64,000 nt of DNA, taken from positions 196,324,788 through 196,388,787 of the forward strand of contig NC_053036.3 of NCBI RefSeq assembly GCF_002575655.3. The letters run 5' to 3'. Position numbers and translations under genes: made by a program. Source of the DNA: Aegilops tauschii subsp. strangulata (taxonomy: Eukaryota > Streptophyta > Magnoliopsida > Poales > Poaceae). Positions 11,203 to 22,482 of the stretch are shown here, one piece after another. The notes below the pieces were generated by a model. The model had not been told where the DNA came from. It ran no database searches and saw only the letters and a program-made list of their open reading frames with translations. The stretch's first letter is position 1. Every line of letters starts with the position of its first letter.

Positions 11203-11797
11203 GGATTGTTAGTTTGGGTGATATATTTTGTGTCCCGTGTATCCCCAACACCAGATTGCATAACCAGAAAGTTTCGGGAGTTTATAAGTGGGAATTCAAG
11301 TAGCTCTTAGGATATCTTTCCGACAGACGCATGATATGAGATTGGGGTTCGACGTCTAGTGGTCCGCCTGTACATGGTTGGTTTTACAGTGGTCTCGTAG
11401 TGTCTTAAAGTGTCCTTGGCTATGCCGACTCGGGGACGCTTCGTATGTCATGTGCACAGCCTTGTACATGATGGTGCTGTACGATCGAGCCCGTGTGGGC
11501 CCCACCACGAAAACTTCGGACGGAATTTCTATCATATGTTTGTTCCGGCTTATTCTGCAAGCCAATACTTTGTTTTGTTTTGAATTGTGGTATTCGAGTT
11601 GCTTCAAGTCTTATGTTGATTCCATATCTTTTTCAAGTGGCTTCTCAACTTATGGAAGTGTGATGATTTACTACGGAATTCATTCGTTCATCTTCGTTCG
11701 AATGTTTATTGTGAAGACTATATGTTGCAATTTCTATCCGTTGATTCTACATATCTATTTGTCTATCAAGATGCTAACGGATGTCACCCTCTTCAGG

Positions 11798-12628
11798 ATG
11801 GCTGCGCCAACGTGTCAGAATCCGGATCGCAATGAAGGGAGTCAAGCGAACCCTCCGCCACCACCTCCGCCTCCGGAGGCATGGCAAGCTATCATGGCAG
11901 CCACCAACGCCAATGCTCAAATGATTCTGCAACTCTTGCAAGAACGCACCCAAGGGCAAGGCAATCAAGGCAATCAAGGTCAAGGCAACAATCAGTCTCA
12001 CTTCGCTACACTCAACCAGTTTCTCGCAAATCAGCCCAAGTCTTTCAGGTACTGTGCCGAGGCCACGGATGCCGATGATTGGCTCGTGGACATCAACAAG
12101 CATTTTGAATGTAGTAATGTCAGGCCTGAGGACTATGTCAAGTTCGCTTCTTTTCAGCTCAAGGACCAAGCTGCTGATTGGTTTCAGCAATACAAAGATT
12201 CCAGAGGAGGTCGTGTGATCACTTGGACTGACTTTTGTCGGGACTTCAAAGCGCATCACATTCCACAAAGTGTTGTTGAGAGCAAGCGTGAGGAGTTCCG
12301 CAATCTCAAGCAAGGCAACATGTCTGTGTATCAATTCAACATCCAGTTTCAGAAACTTGCTCGCTTCGCTAAACAAGACGTTCCTGATGAAAAGAGCATG
12401 ATCTATCACTTCAGAGGTGGCCTTAGAGAGGATCTGCAGTTAGCTCTCGTTCTTGTTGAGCCTACTCAGTTTGATCAATTCTACAATATGGCACTGAAGC
12501 AAGAGGCTGCTCAGCTCAAGTGTGAGGCTTCTAAGAAGAGAGTCAGAGACGCAGTTCAGTCTTCTTCCTCACTTGTGGCAGCTAAGCAACAGAAGTTCTG
12601 GTTGCCTCCTCCTCCTCCGTTTCGTTAG
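11798..12628 (+). pseudogene. C1 gag (capsid), premature stop
   Basis: Chosen start ATG 11798 (MAAPTCQNPDRNEG); an in-frame ATG at 11771 is possible. After a poly-Pro stretch and a GQGNQ repeat comes the retrotransposon gag domain: DADDWLVDINKHFE, VKFASFQLKDQAADWFQQYK, DFCRDFKAHHIPQ, LKQGNMSVYQFNIQFQKLARF. TAG at 12626-12628 interrupts the frame; C2 has CAG at the equivalent 28721-28723, so it is a C-to-T nonsense mutation. Gag forms the particle shell. Confidence 0.88.
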
Positions 12629-13612
12629 CCTTATCAGCAGAAGAACAAAGGTGGCCATGGTTCTTCCCACTCTTCCAACTCTGGCTATCAGAACAAGTCT
12701 CAGAATCAAGCTCCAAAGTCCAATGCTCCTTATCACCGTCCACTCTCAGAGGTGACTTGCAACAAGTGTCAGCAAAAAGCTCACTATGCTAACAAGTGCT
12801 TCAACCAAAGGCGCTTTCCGCCTCCTCCTCCTGTCAGATCTTCCAGCAATGCAGTGGTCAAGCATAATCCAAAGTCTGCAAAGGTGAACATGATGAATGC
12901 AGCTCAAGCGGAGGAATCTACTGATGTGATAATGGGTAATCTTCCTGCTAATGATATTCCTGCAAAAGTTCTTTTTGATACTGGTGCATCGCTTACTTTC
13001 ATTTCAAGACCTTTTGTTGCCAAGCATGAGTTTGTGACGGAAAAGATTCCTATCCCGTTGAAGGTTGTGTCTCCGGGCAAGCAAATGACATCTAATAATT
13101 GTGTCCCGGATGTTTCCATCAAGATGGGGAACTATAAATTTCTGTCTAAACCAGTGGTTCTTGGTGACTCGGATATTGATTTAATTCTCGGGATGGACTG
13201 GCTTTCTAAGCACACAGCTCAACTAGATTGTGCTGCCAAGGAAATTCAATTGACACACTCTTCTGAGGATGTTATCATTTATGCCGCTCGTGATGAAACC
13301 ATGCGGTTATTTTCTCTCAATGAGAAGGGCGAATTGAATGCCATCTCTCAAATTCCAGTCGTTTGTGAGTACCAAGATGTCTTTCCAGAAGAGCTTCCGG
13401 GTATGCCTCCTCATCGGCCAGTTGAGTTCATTATCGAACTAGAGCCTGGCACTGAACCCGTTTGCAAGCATCCATACAAGCTTGGACCCAACGAGCTGAA
13501 GGAATTGAAGAAACAGCTCGATGAACAAGAGCGTCTGGGTTTGATCAGACCGAGTTCTTCTCCATGGGGTTGTGGTGTTCTTTTTGTCAAGAAGAAGGAT
13601 GTCACGGACTGA
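12629..13612 (+). pseudogene. C1 gag zinc knuckle, protease and start of RT
   Basis: Same frame as gag. The CCHC knuckle is CNKCQQKAHYANKC (Gly-to-Ala compared with the C2 copy CNKCQQKGHYANKC). The protease has catalytic LFDTGASLTFIS and the later LILGMDWLSKH. RT begins with [18 protein letters not shown] and [11 protein letters not shown] at 13610-13612 stops it; C2 has CGA at 29707-29709, a CpG-context C-to-T change. The frame continues unchanged beyond the stop. Confidence 0.88.
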
Positions 13613-15826
13613 CTTTGTGTTGACTACCGTCCATTGAACAAGAAGACAATCAAGAACAAGTATCCACTTCCCAACATCAATGAGCTATTCGAGCAACTTA
13701 AAGGTGCCAAAGTTTTCTCGAAGCTTGACCTTCGTATGGGTTATCATCAGATTCGCATTCGTGAAGAAGATATTCCCAAGACAGCATTCAGAACAAGCTT
13801 TGGTTCTTATGAATATACTGTCGTGTCTTTCGGCCTTGTCAATGCTCCTCCAGTATTCTCTCGGATGATGAATTTCATATTCAACCCCTATACCAATGAA
13901 TTCGTCCTGGTGTATCTCGATGATATATTGGTCTTCTCCAAGAATAAGAAGGATCATGCCAAACATTTGCGATTGGTGCTCGACAAGCTCAGAGAGTATC
14001 AATTCTATGCGAAGTTCTCCAAATGTGAGTTTTGGCTTGATGAAGTTCTTTTCCTTGGTCACATCATCTCTGCCAAGGGCATCGCTGTAAATCCCGAGAA
14101 GGTGTCCGCAATTGTGAATTGGGAACCTCCTCAGAATGTCAAGCAGCTCCGCAGTTTTCTTGGTCTTGCAAGCTATTGCCGAAGATTCGTTGAGAATTTC
14201 TCTAAGATTGCAAAGCCTGTTTCCAACCTCCTCCAAAAGGATGTGAAGTATGACTGGTCTCCTGAGTGTGACGTTGCTTTCAACACTCTCAAAGACAAAC
14301 TAGTCACAGCTCCTGTCTTAACTCCTCCTGATGAATCCAAGCCATTTGAAGTTTTCTCTGATGCTTCTCTCCAAGGTCTCGGTGCCGTGTTAATGCAAGA
14401 GAAGAAAGTTGTGGCCTATACCTCTCGTCAGTTGAAGCCCAATGAGAAGAACTACCCCACTCACGATCTTGAGTTGGCGGCAGTTGTCCATGCATTAATA
14501 ACATGGAGACATCTCTTGTTGGGAAGACAAGTGGACATATTCACCGATCACAAGAGTCTCAAGTACATCTTCACTCAGCCCAACCTCAACCTCAAGCAGA
14601 CTCGATGGGTCGAAATGATTCAAGAGTACAATCCGAGTATCGAATATACTCCAGGCAAAGCCAATGTCATTGCAGATGCTTTAAGCAGGAAGGCTTATTG
14701 CAACAGCTTAATCCTCAAGCCTTTCCAACCGAATCTTTGTGAAGCTTTCCGCAAGCTGAATCTCCAAGTTGTTCCTCAAGGCTTTCTTGCCAACCTCATA
14801 GTCTCTCCTACTTTGGAAGATCAAATTCGTGAGGCACAACTTCTTGGTGCCATGGTGAAGAAGGTGAAATGTGGTATCGACAATGGTCTTTCCAAATACA
14901 AGTGCTATCGCATTGATGACAGAGACACTTTATTCTTCGAGGACCGGATTGTGGTTCCTAAAGGTGATCTAAGGAAAGTCATAATGAACGAGGCGCACAA
15001 TTCTCTCCTTTCCATTCATCCTGGAAGTACGAAGATGTATCATGACCTCAAGCAGTCGTATTGGTGGACTCGAATGAAGCGAGAAATTGCTCAATTCGTG
15101 AATGAATGTGATGTCTGTCGAAGAGTGAAAGCAGAACACGAACGACCAGCTGGTCTCCTCCAACCTCTTGCTATCCCAGAGTGGAAGTTTGATCATCTCG
15201 AAATGGACTTCGTGACTGGATTTCCAAAGTCCAAGCGCGGAAATGATGCTATCTTCGTTGTCATTGACAAGCTTTCTAAAGTGGGTCATTTCCTTCCAAT
15301 CAAAGAATCCATCACAGTAGCTCAGTTGGCAGAGCTATACACCTCCAGAATTGTCTCCTTGCATGGCATTCCACAATTGATTTCTTCAGATCGTGGAAGC
15401 ATCTTCACCTCTAAGTTCTGGGACTCCTTCCAGAAGGCCATGGGCGCAAACATTCGCTTCAGCACAGCTTTCCATCCTCAAACTAGTGGCCAAGTCGAGC
15501 GAGTCAATCAAATTCTTCAAGATATGCTCAGGGCTTGTGTCATTTCCTTTGGCATGAAATGGGAAGATTGCCTTCCATATGCCGAATTCTCCTACAACAA
15601 CAGCTTGCAAGCAAGTTCGGGCAAGGCCCCATTCGAGATTCTCTATGGCAGAAAGTGTCGTACTCCTCTCAATTGGTCAGAGAGTGGTGAACGCCAACTT
15701 CTTGGCAATGACTTAATCACTGAGGCTGAAGAAATGAGTAAAGTCATCCGTGATAATCTCAAAGCCGCGCAATCGCGCCAGAAGAGTTACTATGATAGTA
15801 AGCACCGTGATTTGGCTTTCGAGATC
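13613..15826 (+). pseudogene. C1 RT, RNase H and integrase, split by element B
   Basis: Continues in frame: [35 protein letters not shown], catalytic [21 protein letters not shown]. RNase H is [28 protein letters not shown] and [10 protein letters not shown]. Integrase has the HHCC module ([22 protein letters not shown]) and the core Asp in [11 protein letters not shown], Asp in [10 protein letters not shown], Glu in [13 protein letters not shown]. The reading is cut at 15826 by insertion of element B and resumes at 22068. The ATG at 13634 is internal, not a start. Confidence 0.9.
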
Positions 15827-16448
15827 TGTCGTGGAATTGTCACGGAAGATGTCCTTAGTGTCAGGACTTAGTTGCGAGGCCAGCGCATCTATGTGGTAGC
15901 TTGAGAGGGGTTGATTGGGATGAGAGACGCAGGGCGGTTCAACGCACAAGACAAGGGTTTAGACAGCTTCGAGCCCCGGGAAACATCATCCGGTAATAGC
16001 CCTACATGCTGTTTGAGGCTAGGTCTCATTATGCTCATGAGAGAGTCGCCGGTAAGCCGGCTCTTTGTGTCTAGCCTTAGAGATTGTTTCTTGTTGCTTG
16101 TCCCTCTTTGGGGTGCCCTGCCCCTCCTTATATAAGTTAGAGGGGCGGGTTACATGTGGAGTCCTAGTAGGACTAGGACTAGTCTATCTTCTCTTACAAG
16201 TTAATTACAAGTCCGGGTCTTGTTTCCTTGTAAAGGAAATATTCGTCATCCCTTTCCTCTTAATCCGGCCCATCATAACATGAGCCGGCCTTCTAGGCTT
16301 TGAGCCTTGTTGTCCATCTGACTCGCCCGCCGGGTTACTAATGAGTCGCCAAGATCGGGCAGGTTATCTGTGAATCGCCAAGCTCCGGGCGGGTCACCAG
16401 TGAGTCGCCAATTCCGGCCGGGTCATACCGCGGGATATATCCCCGACA
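15827..16448 (-). repeat. Element B 3' LTR (622 bp)
   Basis: On the sense strand it begins TGTCGGGGATATATCCCG and ends with CACGACA. It contains a TATATAAG-type TATA box around 16128-16136. It is collinear with the 5' LTR at identical length. Confidence 0.92.
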
Positions 16449-16461
16449 TTAGCCCCCAGTT
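16449..16461 (-). other. Element B polypurine tract
   Basis: On the sense strand AACTGGGGGCTAA ends directly at the 3' LTR. It fixes the element's orientation together with the primer site at 21421-21438. Confidence 0.8.
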
Positions 16462-17046
16462 TAATTTGGATTTATCCATGTTAAACTGATCCTGTAAAAT
16501 AAACACAAGAACAAACTTGATAGGTTGTGCTCCGGGTTAAATTTTGTAAGCCGGCACCTGATCATCTTTAAATCCTTGTCATTTCTTTCTTGATACATGC
16601 CCATGAACTCATAGAAAATCTCCTTTAGTCGATATGTTCAAACTTTGTGAATGCAAAAAATCCAGATACTTCTTTTGAGAAATTTGGGTCAATAGGCCAG
16701 CTTCAGAGTCAATTTGCTCGCATTGGTCTCTTGTAGAGAAATATTGTAAGAAACAATCCACTTGAATCGGCTTTCAATGCTCTGACTTGACAAAAATATT
16801 GGTCTTCAAATATTCAACTTATATTCATCCGGCTTAAAGATATAAAACTTGCCAGTTTATGAGTACCAAAATTGCCGGGTTATAAATAGATGATGCCAAG
16901 TCATAATTGTCGCCGACGCCGGTTTATGATTGTTAATGACGCCGGTTTACAGACACAGGGTCATAATGATTGGTGACACCGGATCAATCTGGTTTTGCTC
17001 AAAACAGAGAAATTGAAGATATTTCTTTGATAATAATATAATACCT

Positions 17047-17745
17047 GTAGCCCCCAAGTCTTGAGCAGAACAAAGCGATGGCTTAAGACTTGCTTCAATA
17101 TGAATACTGCCACTTTGAAGAAATCCATGTTGTTCATCCCAATCACTAGTAAAAACTGAATATTCCATATTATGTAGCCCCCAAGTGCCGGGTTGTCATG
17201 CTTGCAGCAACCTGGGACTTGTAATTGCCTGATTCTCAAAAACTTCAACCAGTGTAGCCCCCAAGGGTCGGGTCATTATGCAATAATGAGCAGGGACTTT
17301 ATAAATATGATCATGTAAATTTGAACAGCAATGTGTAGCCCCCAAGGGCCGGCTTAGTAAGATAATACTGAGCTGGGACTTTTCATTGAAAATAATCATA
17401 TGATGTAACCCTCACCATGGGGCTTGAACCCACGTCCACAAGGTTAAGAGCTTTGTGCTTTACCAACTAAACAGTGGATCCTTCAATAGAATGGACTAAG
17501 ACTTATGTACCTTGAATTGTTGACAGGAGCAATTGGTAGCCCCCAAGGGCCGGTTTATCATAATATGATGAGTCGGGTCTTCAACAAGGCCAATAAAAAG
17601 TAATCTTGCATTAGCCCCCAAGTGCCATGGTGCATGCTGGCAGTGACATGGGACTTGCACATTTGATGTAATCTCAATTTGAATAATGTAGCCCCCAAGT
17701 GCCGGGTTGTAAGCCTGCAGCGACTCGGGACTATTCCTTCCATTG
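17047..17745 (-). repeat. Seven dispersed copies of a polypurine-tract-like hairpin unit in element B
   Basis: Units start at 17047, 17174, 17254, 17335, 17536, 17611 and 17698, each beginning (G/T)TAGCCCCCAAG on + and running about 45-48 bp. Most fold as imperfect hairpins; in unit 2 the arms CAAGTGCCGGGTTG and CAACCTGGGACTTG pair at 12 of 14 positions. On the sense strand each carries CTTGGGGGCTA, close to the genuine polypurine tract at 16449. Confidence 0.75.
17409..17481 (-). tRNA. Degenerate tRNA-Lys(CTT)-like sequence inside element B
   Basis: Read on -, exactly 73 nt fit canonical tRNA numbering: A14, G18-G19, A21, T33, anticodon CTT at 34-36 (17448-17446), G53-TTC-A58-C61. The D stem (GTTT/AAGC) and T stem (GTGGG/CCCAT) pair with wobbles; the anticodon stem has one mismatch; the acceptor stem is largely lost. 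The anticodon arm with CTCTTAA loop and box-B-like GGTTCAAGCCC match my recollection of plant tRNA-Lys(CUU), and several differences are C-to-T or G-to-A. Probably not a functional tRNA. The primer site of the same element also corresponds to tRNA-Lys(CUU). Confidence 0.75.
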
Positions 17746-18554
17746 TAGAATAAATCATATCCATTGATAAAATAATAGCCATTGCGCTGAAGCGACTTTG
17801 AAAACCTCAATCATAATATTAGTTTCTGATAACCATAATTAAAATCCAGCCATGTTGGCTATTAAAGATCTGACTAACCCGGTTTGAAAACCTCAATCAT
17901 TCAAATCATAATGAAAATCCAGCCAAGTTTGGCTATTTAAAGATTCCAAATACCTTATCTGTTGACAAGTAAATCCGGAGTTTAAATACCCGGCGGCTCT
18001 TGGCTGATGGCGATTTATTACGCCTCCATCGTAAGCCGGAATTTTTACAACCCGGCGGCTTATAGCCTTTGAGAAAACCAAGAATTGATAACCCTTTTGA
18101 GACACCAATTTCAATCTTTGATGGTGGGCTTGAACTTAATCATTTATGTAGGTCATAGCCCTGTAAATCCTGCATAGAGTTCAAACAACATATGCCCTGG
18201 TGACTTAACGTTAAAAGCCAGGGCGGGTAACCACCCAAATGTAGTCTTATCCTGCACACAAGTAGATCACAAGATCCCTTGGCGGTTTACCGCAGGGCGG
18301 GTCATAATATCTCACATATAACCACTGTGATATTTAATTTGTACTGCCGGTTTACATGACCTGTGCAGTAAGGGTGATAACTCGATCCTTAGAAGCCAAT
18401 GCTTCCACATAGATGATGATTGTCATAAACTGGCGATTTATCATCGAAAATCAAGCCGGGTTAAATAGCAACCACTCATATACACTTCAGATATGAAAAA
18501 AGAGCTTCAAATAAAATCCAAAATTGTTTGCAAAAAGAGACTTCGCAAAATTTT

Positions 18555-18992
18555 GAGGCTTCTGATTCGAATATGATCAGAAAACCATCCCAAAGGGGTT
18601 AAGCTAAGATTCGAATACGATCATATAGCCCCCAGTGGCTTTGGCGTTGCCGATCAAGAGGGTACCGACAGCTATGTTCTCTTTGGTTCGAATACGACCT
18701 ATGTGTGAACAGGAAGCCCCCAAATGACCTTGAGAGTTGTTTAACGACGCTGACTCGAATACGATCCACGTCGGTTCCCAAAGGGGGTTGAGCTATGGTT
18801 CAAATATGACCAAGAAACTCCCCAATGAGCTCGGCAGTGTGCCGATCAAAAGGGTATCGACAGCTATGTTCTCTTTGGTTCGAATACGACCTATGTTTGA
18901 ACAGGAAGCCCCCTAGTGATCATGAGAATATTTAACGACTCTGATTCGAATACGATCAGGGTCACACCAAAAGGGTTAAGCTAAATTCAAAT
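18555..18992 (-). repeat. Element B block homologous to element A non-coding region (CGTATTCGAA repeats)
   Basis: On + the motif TTCGAATACGA(T/C)C recurs near 18562, 18609, 18687, 18754, 18879 and 18944, with degenerate copies near 18799 and 18977. Read on -, the block matches 4289-4677 of element A, including the segments around AACCAAAGAGAACATAGCTG and CTGGGGGCTATATGATCGTA. Confidence 0.7.
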
Positions 18993-19895
18993 ACGATCAG
19001 CTCCCAATGGTCATTAAAGCAGGGTACCTATATTTGAGTTGTGCTTTGTAACAGACTCTCTTTGGTCCCTTTAATTTTTACTGAGAACTCGAACTTTGCG
19101 AGAGATAACCTCTTTTTGAACCGGAAATTTGTAAACCGGATATTAAGAGCTTCAAAGCTTTATAAGATACAAATTTACCTTGAGCCGGACGATTGAACCG
19201 GATTTGAGAGCTTCAAAACTTTGCAGGAGAAAGATATCTCTTGAACCGGATTTTAAACCGGAATCTTTATTTGAACCGGCAATTTTCTAACGGCCTTTAA
19301 AGTTTCATCAATATGGTAGCAGCCTCCGGAACCGGGTTATCATTCCCTCCAACGACCCGGGGTTCCCGAGTCATGTCACTTTAGTCCCTGAGTCTCAAGA
19401 TGACTTGAGGAGTTGGCTTGAGATTCTCCATATTTAACCGTGATATAAACTGGCATAACTTGTATATCATTGGTGTTGATAACACGATGTGTATCCACAG
19501 AAGGTTAAGGTGACTGCGGCGGGTTATAAATGATCCCGTATGAGCCGTGTCAGCAACTCGGCCAATGGTTCCTTCCAACTGGCTGTTTGAAGTTTAACCA
19601 AACTGTAGTGACGGCGACTCGTGCACCTGCCCATTGAACCATCCAATGCAGACGACGGCTTATAATATATGATAATTTGCCTCCAGTTTGTTGGAAGAAA
19701 ACCGGGCTTCCCAAGTAGTGACTTGCTCATAATCAATAAACAACTCATCCAGCCAAGTGCGGCCTGGTGTGTTGATGTAGATCAGGCCGCGAGAGACGGA
19801 CGGTAAAGACGATCGTAACATCAGAGGCGGCACAGACAGATGAGTCGGCCGTGGCGTTGTAAACCGGTGTGGATGGGTGAGTTGTCCTCCTTGTT

Positions 19896-19981
19896 GTAAG
19901 CTGGCGTGGTCGCGAGAGACGGCCACGGCGTGGTAAGCCGGCGTGGTCGCGAGAGACGGCCACGGCGTTGTAAGCCGGTGC
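19896..19981 (-). repeat. 37-bp GC-rich tandem repeat in element B
   Basis: GTAAGC(C/T)GG starts at 19896, 19933 and 19970, a period of 37 bp, with the unit containing GTGGTCGCGAGAGACGG. Related but less regular GTAAGCCGG units recur over about 20280-20425. No coding role is visible. Confidence 0.65.
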
Positions 19982-19989
19982 GAGGGTCC

Positions 19990-21420
19990 GTTGAATAACG
20001 AAGACCACCTGTGCCAAAAGATGTTGGCGTGCCTCCATCTCCGCAGTATAATATCACTTTTTGTCATAAATAATTGCCCTGTATAAGCAATATTGCAGAC
20101 CAAGGCAAACATAAACTATTCTTTGACAAAAATAATATGTACTAAAAATATATTTTAGATGGATATCACCTGATGTGTTTAGGCCTAAAATAATCCGCCA
20201 TGAAGTTGATGATCACTAAGTGAAACTGGAATCCTTCACGGATGAATCGGCCGTGGGAGCAGACAGATAAACCGGCCACGGTGTTTGTGAGCCGGTGCGG
20301 ACGAGCAAGTTGTCCTCCGCGTTGTAAGCCGGCGCGGACGCGTGAACCGACCACGAGGGCGGACGGGCAAGTCGTCCGCGGCGTTGTAAGGCGGTGCGGA
20401 CGGGCGAGTCGGCCGGCGCATTGATGTAATCCGGATCATGACACGCTAGTCCATGAAGCCGCGTGGTACCGCCGAACGTGCCTCCATGGCATAACACCAC
20501 TTTGTATGAATGATTCTCCTGCATATGAAAATACCGTAGAGCAGAGTAGTTGTGCTCATAGCAATTAAAGTATATTAAGAAAAATGCATAGGAGAAATAA
20601 CACCTGATTCGCGCGGACTAAGGAGGGGCAGGGCGGGGGAGACGCCTGCGTGGGAGGCCGTGTGGGTAATGGCTGACAAGGTAATGTGTCGGTCCAGTCT
20701 GCGGCCAGTGGCAACAGAGACGCTCGCGAGCGATGGCCAAGTCCTTCTCCGAATTGTGGATTTTTTTACGTGTTCACGCAATTGTAGCCAGCCAATCCAA
20801 TAATTTCCTTGTTCTTTTCCCGATCTACTAGTACTCAAACAGTACTATCCTTTTTTACAGTACTAGTGGAAGCGCTTGGGGGCTCTTTGGATTTGACTCG
20901 GGCTTCAGGCTTTCCTTCGATCTTTGCTCCATGCTCGTGGAAGTAGCAGCAACAGCGTACACTGATACGCCTTAGGACTTGATGCGAGCGCCCAAATGAT
21001 TGTTTCTCAGATCCAACTTGTACTAGTAGCACTTGGTCCTTTTAAAAAGTTGGCAGCAAGCCTATGGTGCCACGCCATGCAATAGTGATGCTCCGAGTTG
21101 GGTTTGGACACGGACGACAGAACCGTCAAAGTCTTTCGGTCTCCGCAAGTTGCACGTCGTATCGATTGATTTCAGATGCAAGATTTCGACCCTCAACGAC
21201 AACAGAAATTAATCCAGCCCCGACGGATCATCTGGTGGTGTGCGCCGACGCATAAACACGACCCTAATTTCTCCTTTGATTTTTAAATCGTGTATACGTC
21301 GCTTTGACTGTTTGTTGATGATGTTGTCTTCTGCGCCGACTTCTTTTTCATCCGGAAAATTGCAAACTTCTCAATCCTTTTAGAGAAATCCCTTCAAGAA
21401 CTCAACACCACCGTGCGCAG
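19990..21420 (-). other. Element B 5' untranslated/internal region without recognisable genes
   Basis: This is the sense-strand upstream part of element B, next to its 5' LTR. No gag motif (major homology region or CCHC knuckle) is seen in any frame. The rest of the internal region outside the repeats (16462-17046, 17746-18554, 18993-19895) also shows nothing recognisable. The open frames here are short. Confidence 0.5.
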
Positions 21421-21438
21421 GCCCCACGGTGGGCGCCA
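21421..21438 (-). other. Element B primer binding site for tRNA-Lys(CUU)
   Basis: Sense strand TGGCGCCCACCGTGGGGC begins two bases after the 5' LTR. Its complement, GCCCCACGGTGGGCGCCA, equals the 3' end of plant tRNA-Lys(CUU) plus CCA as I know it, over all 18 nt. Confidence 0.82.
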
Positions 21439-21440
21439 AC

Positions 21441-22062
21441 TGTCATGGAATTGTCACGGCAGATGTCCTTAGTGTCAGGACTTAGTCACGAGGCCAGCGC
21501 ATCTATGTGGTAGCTTGAGAGGGGTTGATTGGGATGAGAGACGCAGTGCGGTTTAACGCACAAGACAAGGGTTTAGACAGCTTCGGGCCCCGGGAAACAT
21601 CATCCGGTAATAGCCCTACATGTTGTTTGAGGCTAGGTCTCATTATGCTCATGAGAGAGTCGCCGGTAAGCCGGCTCTTTGTGTCTAGCCTTATAGATTG
21701 TTTCTTGTTGCTTGTCCCTCTTTGGGGTGCCCTGCCCCTCCTTATATAAGTTAGAGGGGCGGGTTACATGTGGAGTCCTAGTAGGACTAGGACTAGTCTA
21801 TCTTCTCTTACAAGTTAATTACAAGTCCGGGTCTTGTTTCCTTGTAAAGGAAATATTCGTCATCCCTTTCCTCTTAATCCGGCCCATCATAACATGAGCC
21901 GGCCTTCTAGGCTTTGAGCCTTGTTGTCCATCTGACTCGCCCGCCGGGTTACTAATGAGTCGCCAAGATCGGGCAGGTTATCTGTGAATCGCCAAGCTCC
22001 GGTCGGGTCACCAGTGAGTCGCCAATTCCGGCCGGGTCATACCGCGGGATATATCCCCGACA
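21441..22062 (-). repeat. Element B 5' LTR (622 bp)
   Basis: Same length as the 3' LTR, differing at roughly ten positions by eye (for example TGTCATGG here against TGTCGTGG). A TATATAAG-type TATA box is at 21742-21750 on the sense strand. It is followed on + by the second AGATC target duplication. Confidence 0.92.
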
Positions 22063-22067
22063 AGATC

Positions 22068-22482
22068 GGAGACCATGTCTACCTCCACGTCTCTCCAATG
22101 AAAGGCACTCGTCGCTTCGGTATCAAAGGGAAGCTTGCCCCTAGATACGTGGGTCCTTTCAAGATCATTGGCAAAAGACGGCGACCTCGCCTATCAACTT
22201 GAGCTTCCTTCCAACTTCGCGAACGTGCACGATGTGTTCCACGTGTCACAGCTCCGCAAGTGCTTCAAGACTCCTGAGCGCACTATCAACTTCGAAGAGA
22301 TTGACCTCCAAGAAGATCTGTCTTATCATGAGCACCCCGTTGCTATTCTTGAAGAAACTGAGCGCAAGACTCGCAACAAGTCAATCAAATTCCTGAAAGT
22401 GAAGTGGTCGCACCATTCCGACAGGGAAGCCATGTGGGAACGCGAGGACCATCTCCGTTCCGAATATCCGGAGTTCTTTTAG
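22068..22482 (+). pseudogene. C1 integrase C-terminus and chromodomain
   Basis: Resumes C1 after element B: GDHVYLHVSPMKGTRRFGIKGKLAPRYVGPFKIIGK is the GPF/Y module. One extra base near 22179 (compare C2 at 32030) shifts the frame; the tail continues in frame 1 from 22180 as LAYQLELPSNFANVHDVFHVSQLRK, then a chromodomain-like end with FLKVKWSHHSDREAMWERED. The terminal TAG at 22480-22482 is CAG in C2, whose protein runs two codons further. The chromodomain would steer integration to marked chromatin. Confidence 0.85.

Larger units (their letters stand above)
15827..22062 (-). mobile_element. Element B: non-autonomous Tat-like LTR retrotransposon inserted in C1 integrase
   Basis: Two 622-bp LTRs (15827-16448, 21441-22062) flank 4992 bp. 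The 5-bp target duplication AGATC lies at 15822-15826 and 22063-22067, and C2 shows the empty site with one AGATC. The primer site next to 21441 and polypurine tract next to 16448 place the element on the - strand. No gag, protease, RT or integrase is visible. A block at 18560-18990 is the reverse complement of non-coding DNA in element A, and LTR termini are alike, so B is probably mobilised by an A-like relative. About ten LTR-LTR mismatches by eye suggest a fairly recent insertion. Confidence 0.93.

Noticed and set aside
13685..14236. 183-residue open frame on the - strand opposite the RT of C1, and similar antisense frames at 29782 and 11774
   Set aside because: Antisense shadows of gag-pol codons; no start context, splice sites or domain, unlike the real antisense genes of A and F.
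17409..17481. Functional nuclear tRNA-Lys gene
   Set aside because: The acceptor stem is nearly unpaired and the anticodon stem has a mismatch; a relic is the better call.
17047..17745. CRISPR-like array suggested by regularly recurring GTAGCCCCCAAG
   Set aside because: Spacing is irregular (75-201 bp), the units are hairpins related to a polypurine tract, and the context is a plant retroelement.
21525..21897. Short open frames repeated at 15911-16283 and 21525-21897
   Set aside because: They are the same LTR of element B seen twice, not a duplicated gene.
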